In this document: positions 59,110-64,000 of the stretch, in pieces
Layout of the letters: every line of letters begins with the position of its first letter
Numbering within the stretch: the first letter of the stretch is position 1
DNA from: Euglena gracilis
Lineage: Eukaryota; Euglenida; Euglenophyceae; Euglenales
DNA: 64,000 nucleotides
Assembly: GCA_039621445.1 (NCBI GenBank)
Contig: CP154954.1
Coordinates: 32,527,455-32,591,454, forward strand
Direction of reading: 5' to 3'
Translations under genes and position numbers: made by a program
The notes under the pieces: generated by a model
The model's input: only the letters and a program-made list of their open reading frames with translations
What the model was told of the DNA's origin: nothing
Databases searched by the model: none

Positions 59110-62100
59110 CCTCCCCTATTAACTTAGACGGCGCTTATTGCCCAAAATGATCGTCATTTTTGGGGCGGTTGTATTGCGTGGGTTTCTTGCATCGGAATTT
59201 TCCCTGGAAAGTTTTGGGGGGTCACACGTCTTGTATATTTCTGAAATGTGAATTTGGAAATTTACCGGTCGTTTTAGGGGGGTTTGGGAATTACCCCCTT
59301 GGAGCCAACTGAAATTTTGAAATACAGAAAATTTCCAGGGGAGAACACCTGAGCAACTCGCCGAATTTTGGACCTCTTGTGAGTCTGAAGTACCAGTGAT
59401 TGGGGAGGGAAACACGCAACTCTGCCAAGAGGAGCGGAGCCTATAATATGAGGAAGTGTGTCAGGTGGTAATCTGCCTGAATATTTTCTTTCCAAAGAGA
59501 TGCTGCCTTTATGGAGGGGATTCGATGGGGAACACCATTAAAAATGGGTTGGGTGCCTATTTGTCTAAAGGAGAGATGGCTCTGTGCATATTTATGTGGT
59601 GCATGTGCTTGCCCCAGGAGTCCTGATTGTTTTATGATAATCCATGCATTCCCCCTCCTCCTAGGCCACACTGTGCTGGGCATGCATATTACAATTCATC
59701 ATTTAGCAATCCAGGACGACAGCATAACCAGGAAACCAGGGGATGGGTGAGGCACGGTAACCTGTGGTGCTGTCCAGGACAGGGGGAATAGAAGGTGATT
59801 TACACCATTCTGAGGCACAGGTTCGGACATTTCAAAAGGTTGTTGCCAAACTGAACTGAAACGCGAACTGAAACAGCATGCAGTTTGAGAGTTTGATCTC
59901 CTGAACTAGCTGCCTACTGTCACCATTCACTAATTTTTTTTTTACAACCATCCCCTTCCCTTCCCCCAAACTTGTCACTTGCAACTTCAGGTTACAACCA
60001 AATTCTGGAGATTTCAGTGTGTTCCCATCTCCACCTGTCACGCTTGTTCACTGCAATCATCAACTTTCCCCATTCCCAAAACCTTGTAAGCGGGTTTCTG
60101 TCTGCTTGTGCAGGTTTCCACCAAGACGTGGTGTTGGCGGAAATCTGGATGGAGTATGCTGGTGTCCCGAGAGGTTTGTATCCCTGTTGGGAAGAAGTTA
60201 GAACGTTTGGCAGGACAGGTTGAATGGGAGTTGTGGCTGCTGTGGTAACCCCACCAGGCATTTGAGCAAGAGGCGGACCTCCTCTCTTGATGCGGCGGAC
60301 ATGTTCTCATTTGCGAGGTGAAGGTGTTGTTATCTGAGGGGACAGCACTGGAACGTGTGTCTCAGTTGCCAAGCTCAGTTGTCTCAGTTGCCAGCACCTC
60401 CACCGAACCCAGCCCGAGGCTGGGTGCGGTGCGGAAGAGGATTTCCCAAAACAGCCGATAAACAAAGGTTGATTTCTCAAGAGGGACGAAAGCAGCTCCC
60501 AGAGTTCTCCTCTTGGCCTCCCAACAATGGTGGTGGTCCAAAATAAGAGTCCAAAGGGACAATGTAGGAAATCAATCAAAAAACAGCAGCACTGGTGATG
60601 GCACTCACAAAATTTCGGGGGAGTTTCGAAAGGAATCCTCCGAATCCTGAAGAATTCCAGGCGTTGGATGGGTTCTGAGAGAGGTTATTCCGCCGGTCGC
60701 AGGCAATTTGTGGACGTGGACGTGGACGCCCGCCATTATTGCAAAAGCAGATGTGAAGGGTGGAGGCATTTGGAAACTGGGAAGAGGCGACTCCACAGGA
60801 AGGCCAAAGGTCGGGAGATGGAGCCTTACACGTCCGCTCCGAGGGCAAGGGAAGCTGTGCCAGAGGGGTCACAGGGGTCAAAGCTGTGTTGCGTCAAACG
60901 GCGCCGTGGCGCGGTTGAGAACAAATGCCTCTGTCTCCCCCCCACCCTTCCACAGGCCAGCTGCCTGCGCAGATCTTTGTTCCCTCCTTCGGAGAGAGAA
61001 CCAGCCTGGAATGGCGCCTGTTGATTGATTTGTTTGTCAGGTTCTGCAGATAACCGCCAACTTCGTTCCTTGGCCCCCGCCCAACCCCACGCTAACTGCC
61101 CTATGCCCCACCCATACAAAATCAGGAAATTTTCACCCATTGCAAACAGTCTTAAAGTCCCAAAAGACACACGTTTCACACACAATCAGATACAGCCGAG
61201 GTAGATATCTGCTCAAACGCTTTCTGAAAATTTTTGGGGCAAGCGCGTTAGTGAGGCCCTGAGCCAGATTTTTTGGCCAAAAAAGGATTGTGGGCGATGA
61301 CTTCGGAGGCATGTTGCCAGGAAAATATTGCCTGAGAACGGAAGGGCCAGAAAAGCAAGTGGAATTTTGGGCATTTTTGTCAGAATTACAGAAAAAAAAT
61401 TCTCTGCCTTTCAAAGGAAGAGTGCTGTTAGGAAGTGTTTGAGGCTTGGCTGTGCGTATAACCCCCCAAACAAGCAAGATCACCCTCCAATATACCCCCC
61501 CTGCCGATTTTCAGCAAAATCCAAAAGAAGGGACCTCCCAAAGTAAGACCCTTCCTGGTGGATTTTCAGCAACGGATCCAAAAAAATAGACCTGGGACAA
61601 ATTTTTGGGGGGATTAAGAGTGGAGGTGGAGAGGGGGTTTGCAGAAACGAAATAAATGGTTAGCCATGGAGGAGGAGCAATGTCTTTAGGAGGAACTGTG
61701 CCTGCTGAAAAAGGGCGGTCAGACATGTCAAGCCACCTGGATGTGTTAAGGGTGAACAGGAAACCCCTTTCGGGGGTTTAGAAACAGCCAAAAAAAAATG
61801 TCAAAGAACGCGCAAAAATATTGTGGGCAGTTAGCGCCGCCTAAGATTGACGTGTTGTCTGCCCCATAGCAACTCCGTCTGTCTCCCGTTCGAATGACTT
61901 CCTCACAGCACGGCAACCTCCACAGCGGCTGCTGGGTCGTGTGGCGGTGCGTCAGATGGCCTGCCTGGACTTCTGGCTGTGTGTCGTGAGGCTGGTCCCT
62001 GGACAGAGTTGGGCAGTTGACAAAATATTTCTGTGCAATCTCAAGGGAACCACCAAATTTTCCACCACTTTCAGGATCCGGCCTAAACTGCATGTTTTTT

Positions 62101-64000
62101 TTTTGCATGTGATAGCAGAACAGTCATAAAATCGTCAGTGACATGAAATTTGACTTCGGCTATTGACTCGGTGTGATTTTGATGATCCATTTTTTCATGC
62201 ATTTTGTTGGAAATCATGTTGACCTTTGGTTTAACATTTTTCCAGCTCTGAGGGTCGGTCGCTGGCTCAATTTGAAACTTATTTTTTTTGCTTCTAATGA
62301 AGATGCCCAATTTTCCAAACCCCTGTTAAGGAACCCACCCAAATGTTCTCGGGTCGATTTAGAATTTTGTTTGCTGGTTTTCCAAGACCCATTTTGTCAA
62401 CTTTCCTTGTGCCTCATTCACCCCTTGATTCTCTGGCTGCAGAATCCAGTGCCAGCCGCCGACCCTCTGCCCCGAATCGACCCACCGGGGCCCAGTGAGC
62501 ATCAGCTCTCTGGCCCCGCCCTCCAGCCCCTGTCGGAATCGCCGTCCTGTGCTTGCGCGTTCCCCTCATGTCCCCCTCCCCCTTCTTTGTTGCGGTCCGA
62601 TCGTCCCATTTGCAGCCTCGCCTGCCCCCTCCCCCCTGGCAACCTCCGCCTCAAAGAAGGGAGGACAGAGAAAGACACAGGGAGGGGCAAACACCCACCA
62701 ATCAACGCAGAGTAGGTGTTTGGTGTTTTGGACAGGCCAGGCTACCTCCAGCACTGCCCTCCTCCCACCAACCTTGTGGCCTTGTGAGCCGGCTGTTTCC
62801 TCTTGAAGGGCAGTTCCCCCCAGCAACCTAGCCCTGAAAAAACTGGGGCAAGACATTGCAGGTTGGCTCCCACCAAACCCCCACCCCGCTATGGCAATTG
62901 TAGGAGATGTTTCGGATGAGCTGTGATTATTGTGGGGAACACCTCATGTTGCCTCTGCCAATCTCGTTCTCCGGTTTGACGTCGGGTCAGGTGGGTGGTT
63001 TGGACTCCAACCTGCAACATTCGGGAGGGAGGGCACCAAACCCAAGTGAGTTGCATTTGTCCGTCAATGTGCAAGCATTGGTGGTGGTGGTGGTGGTGGC
63101 GGCGGCAGCAGTGGATGTTATTTAGGGCAAGAAGTCATTGCTGGTTTCTTTGGAAATGAAAACAGCCTGCTCCTGGACTGCCCAAAGCAAGACTGTCCTT
63201 CAGCATCTTTCCACCTTGGTTCAACACTGTACTCGGACGACTGAATGGGGAAGCACTAAGCATATGCATTGTATTTTTCAGCGTATTTCGGGAAGTTTTT
63301 GGCAGGCAACCAAATGCCATGTGTATTCTTGAGGTCAAGGAAGAAATTGTGCGGAAGCCTTTGGGCGCGAAATTTCATACCCAAAAGGTCGTCATTTTAC
63401 ACCTCTGAGGTTGTCACCCTCCACCCACAAAGATATTATCTGGGTCTGTGGGAGAGGGTTGTCTTTTAAAAAATGTAATTCCTCTCTTTGTACCTTCATC
63501 TGCCTGTCACACCATTTTCCTCCTCCATGTGCATTCACCCTGGGAAGGGGCAAGTTTAATGCAATAGCCTGAAGGGAATACTCGGTCAAATATCAAAAAA
63601 TCAAACAAATTCAACATTCAACAATTCAAACGATGAATGTGGAAGCTCAGGCAGTACAACAGTCTTTGTGTTCCTCCGCATTTCCTTCCCTCATTGTGCA
63701 GTGAGAGCAGAGCACTTTTTTTGCCCCCCTCCCATCCTCCTCTATCACGGTCGATGTATGTCGCTGGTGCTGCAGATATCTTACCCTGCACATCCTCACG
63801 AACCTCAGAGGCTTTGGGTGTGACATTGTTGGCTGGTTCTTCCACGCAATGGTTTACAGTTTGCAACGCTGGTAAACCTCCAAATAATTCTGATGTTTTG
63901 TTGTTCAGTGAATGGAGGCATTGGATCACATCAAAATTATCAGTTATCAGTTCAAAATCATTTGACCAAATTACTTTGGGTGGGGTGGGTTGGGAAGGGG
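59110..64000. other. Non-coding stretch to the end of the window
   Basis: Mostly AT-balanced sequence with short unbiased open frames. The one splice-bounded piece is 62443-62494 (acceptor ggctgcag, donor GTGAGC; frame NPVPAADPLPRIDPPGP), which could be an isolated exon. A short GGT/GGC run (Val/Ala codons) occurs at 63080-63110. No gene I can support. Confidence 0.45.

Overview
This window is eukaryotic nuclear DNA. Coding blocks are short, GC-rich (mostly G or C at third positions), end in GT (rarely GC) donors and follow CAG acceptors, usually behind long poly-C tracts. They sit in large introns full of microsatellites, homopolymer C/G runs and dispersed repeats. No rRNA, tRNA, CRISPR, operon or bacterial signal was seen. 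The species cannot be named from the sequence. A repeat-rich, intron-rich microbial eukaryote (protist or alga) is my guess, supported only by style and by TTAGGG/TTTAGGG-like interstitial tracts.

Layout. (1) 1-8735: a tandem satellite of about 893 bp units, eight canonical copies plus one shrunken, diverged copy, fading at its right edge into TC microsatellites with a perfect hairpin between them. (2) 9328-10889: the 3' part of gene A, a small basic, Lys/Glu-rich protein of unknown function; five phase-compatible exons end at a TGA. (3) 10890-23900: mostly non-coding, with telomere-like tracts, C-tract palindromes, a long TG/CG tract, dispersed repeats and a few exon-like islands. (4) 23927-27315: GC-rich exon-like blocks of unknown family that may be the N-terminal part, or a neighbour, of the next gene. 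(5) 27838-52695: gene B, the main find, a STAND-type NTPase. It has a NACHT core (Walker A split by an intron, Walker B, sensor and QEY motifs), then pentapeptide repeats, then about 15 WD40 blades, then a short tail ending in TGA. (6) 53262-58690: scattered exon candidates for a further gene C. (7) 59100-64000: no convincing gene.

How it fits together. In gene B nearly every WD40 blade is one exon, and all blade exons are symmetric phase 1-1, so blades can in principle be gained, lost or skipped without breaking the frame. The introns between them carry related repeats in one orientation, a possible substrate for unequal exchange. Two neighbouring blades (40517 and 43274) look frameshifted or shortened. 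Proteins of this NACHT-repeat class are known as signal-sensing switches (innate immunity, heterokaryon incompatibility and similar roles); that role here is inference from domain order. Exon boundaries were read by eye, so 5' ends and the N-terminal region are uncertain.
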